Positions 61,948 through 64,000 of a stretch of DNA of 64,000 nt are shown in pieces (the stretch's first letter is position 1; each line of letters opens with the position of its first letter). A model generated the notes under the pieces. It was given only the letters and a program-made list of their open reading frames with translations. It made no database searches and was not told where the DNA came from. This DNA comes from Gordionus sp. m RMFG-2023 (lineage: Eukaryota > Nematomorpha > Gordioida > Chordodea > Parachordodidae). Made by a program: the position numbers and the translations under genes. Location: the NCBI RefSeq assembly GCF_954871325.1, contig NC_088779.1:7566846-7630845 (forward strand), written 5' to 3'.

Positions 61948-62662
61948 CTAATGAGAAATAAAATTTGGAATAAGCATTGTATCCAATAATTTTCTTGCTT
62001 CTGAGGAAATATTTCTTCCAGGCCATTGTGATATTTCAGTAATAGCAAATAAATGGCTCTTCTAACTCCTTAAAAGCTGTTTCTGCTTGATGGCAGAGAC
62101 TCTATCTCGTTGGACTTGAAATTTCTTTCTGTTGGACAAGAAGTTTCAGAAATAATTATTATTTGACTAGAAATTTGAAAATGATAGATAAATATTACGC
62201 CACTAAAAATTTGAAAATAATAAGTAAATATTACGCCGTAAAACTTGAAATCGAATTTAATTGATAAAATAACTTAGTAGATAAATGTGATAATAAATGT
62301 AGTTAAATATATATTTAATATGAGATACGAATAAATATTAACAAATATAAATTAATATAAACAATAATATTTTTGAAAAATATATGCGGCATCTGCATTT
62401 TTTGGCTTTGGGCGAGATTTGTCCCCCTGCCCCCCCCGCTGCGTACGCCAATGACTAGTTTGATAACCTTTTGTCAATGTAAGTTGCTAAGAATTATATA
62501 ATTGCATTTTTTCATTTTTTATATGCCAGTTTATTTTGTATGCATAATATAATAATGACAAAATATTAAATAAGAATAATTGTTGAGAGTTAACAAATTT
62601 TCCCCCTATAAATTTTTTTTTAGTTGAGCCCCCTGAGATTGTGAAGGCTAGCGACACCCCTG

Positions 62663-63383
62663 ACAAAGGGTTACTTGGCTTTACTCTAGGACATGAAAAT
62701 ACTGAAACTATTAACTTTAGAAATAAGGCATTTAAAAACACATCTCAACCAAAATTATATTGTTAATTCTTTATTTTTATTAGTTTTATCCTGTAAAATC
62801 ATTAAACAAACGTTTCATTGTAAGTCGATTCTCATCTTTCATCTAATTTTATATACATTTTGACCATATTTATATTTTTATTATATTTTTATATGTGGCA
62901 TTTTTCAAATAAAAATATTGTATATTACAATTTTATGTTCAAATAACTCAAATATTCGTTCTATGGAATTTTAAAAAAATTCTTAACTGCCCTCCCAAAT
63001 CATTGTCTCTACCCCCCCCCCCCCCCCCACCTCTCTTCACCCCCCAAATGGGGGAATAAGAATCGGGAAAATTTTGACCATATAATAATTATAATTTTTA
63101 TAACATAAATGAAAAGGGAATATTTTTGAAAAAATATTAAATTTTTTGGCGGGAAGGGATAGTGCTTAGTCGCTTGGAAAGGGGGCTAAAAATAAAAAGT
63201 TAACCAGGGGTTTAACCGTAACCCCCTTTGCAAACCCACCTCATCATAATTCATTAAAAGCAAATATTTATTAAATTAATGATTGAATAATGGGTAGCAC
63301 TACTTACATTTTTAACGCCAGGGACGAATTCATTTTTAAATGTTAGTCACGTTTTTTATAATGTAGCAAGACATAAATCACGA
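62663..63383. other. Spacer upstream of MSMO1
   Basis: Contains a long C-run with further C/G blocks at about 63010-63060 and G/A-rich pieces to 63240, perhaps an eroded hAT end. The MSMO1 promoter and 5' UTR should lie in the last 150 bp. Confidence 0.4.
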
Positions 63384-64000
63384 ATGTCATTAGAAAGTGT
63401 GGAATCAGTTTTACATTACCTTCCTAATAATCCTCTAGCTAGCTATTTTCAAAATGGTTGGGAATTGATGCTAAAAACATATTCCAAATGGCAAATTTGT
63501 ACATTTGGCTCGTTATTTGTCCATGAAGTAGATATTTTTTTATGACTACTGTTATATCAATTGATGTAGATTCTTTATTTTGCAATATGTCTGCCTGCTT
63601 TTCTTTTTCAATTTATACCATTTATGCAAAGATTCAAAATCCAACAAGTACATATAATTAATCTATTGTCATTAATAAAAATGTTAGAATATAATTGAAA
63701 CTAAAGAAGCTCAAATGAAATGTTTTAAACTTCTATTATTTAATCATATATGTATACAATTTCCTTTGATTATGGGGACATATTATTTTGTTGAATTTTT
63801 AAACATACCTTTAGAATATGAAAAAATGCCACGATGGTTTAGAACTTAAATTGATTTATAGCTAATAATATCTTAAGGTATATTATAGGATTGCAGGTTA
63901 TAGGGTGTGCTATTATTGAAGATACTTGGCATTATTTTTTGCACAGAATGATGCACCATAGAAAACTTTATAAATATGTTCATAAATTACATCATACTTT
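63384..64000 (+). CDS. MSMO1: Methylsterol monooxygenase 1 (C4-methylsterol oxidase), 5' part
   Basis: MSMO1 is the ER-membrane di-iron enzyme that oxidises C4 methyl groups during sterol synthesis. Exons: 63384-63527, 63570-63647, 63688-63836 and 63878 to the window edge. The introns are 42, 40 and 41 bp, all GT-AG with phase kept. Residues track the human protein closely: [81 protein letters not shown], then [19 protein letters not shown] and KYVHKLHHT. The first two His boxes (HYFLH type HxxxH, and HxxHH) are present. The hydrophobic segments fit the family's membrane helices. The spacing between motifs equals the human one after splicing. The third His box and the C-terminus lie beyond the window. 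Confidence 0.95.

Larger units (their letters stand above)
53066..62453 (-). mobile_element. TTF/ZMYM-type hAT (family E) split by three insertions
   Basis: Starts CAGGCGCGCAGGAATTTGG and ends GCTGCGTACGCCAATG. ACTAGTTT is duplicated exactly at 53058-53065 and 62454-62461. The interior holds minus-strand pieces of a hAT transposase (61955-62045, 55730-55830, 54030-54246, 53316-53450). It was later interrupted by a family M MITE, the inverted relative F and a Ty3/gypsy element. Confidence 0.85.
50310..62662. mobile_element. hAT family A copy expanded by nested insertions
   Basis: Left end CAGTGGCGTCACTAG (50310) and right end CTAGCGACACCCCTG (ending 62662), flanked by a perfect 8-bp duplication ACAAAGGG (50302-50309 and 62663-62670). 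Sequence outside the insertions aligns with the element at 1756-4104. Its own DNA is about 1.75 kb (50310-51243, 52456-53065, 62454-62662), and the rest of the 12.35 kb comes from later insertions. Confidence 0.88.

Overview
The window is a stretch of an AT-rich animal nuclear genome. Three things point that way: spliced genes with phase-1 exons for extracellular modules (TSP1, TSPN/laminin-G, EGF), an Id-type HLH gene, and a metazoan-type U6 snRNA gene. Splicing is bimodal. ATP23 and MSMO1 have introns of only 38-45 bp, while the adhesion/signalling-type gene has introns of 132-979 bp. A C4-methylsterol oxidase gene suggests a lineage that still processes sterols, which would disfavour nematodes, arthropods and parasitic flatworms. 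I cannot name the species.

Layout: ATP23-like metalloprotease (minus, 381-1180); a hAT transposon with a second one inside it (1756-4104); a small unidentified exon (4952-5163, minus); fold-back repeats and hAT relics (5.6-11.4 kb); a large modular type II membrane protein gene of 10 exons and 1110 codons (14229-22483, plus), its introns studded with MITEs; repeats and a U6 snRNA gene (26260-26366, minus); a long non-genic tract with a decayed LINE (about 30.6-32.0 kb, minus); hAT relics (34.7-37.6 kb); an intronless Id/extramacrochaetae-like HLH gene (38490-39320, minus); a piggyBac-like element (40260-41396); more fold-back repeats; a degenerate satellite with a period near 320-335 bp (47.4-49.2 kb); a 12.35-kb nest of transposons (50310-62662); and the 5' part of MSMO1 (63384 to the right edge, plus).

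The nest is the most striking architecture. A hAT copy (50310-62662) holds two further hATs (51244-52455 and 53066-62453). The second of these holds a GGCCCGG-rich MITE, an inverted hAT relative and a fossil Ty3/gypsy element with its two LTRs. Most levels carry readable target-site duplications, and the related hAT at 1756-4104 shows the empty site for the inner insertion at 51244.

The host genes do not form an operon or pathway: ATP23 is mitochondrial, MSMO1 is an ER sterol enzyme, the Id-like protein is a transcriptional regulator, and the modular protein is predicted to be at the cell surface. I saw no CRISPR array, tRNA or rRNA. The most novel-looking host items are the modular protein's domain combination and the Id-like protein with a greatly enlarged HLH loop.
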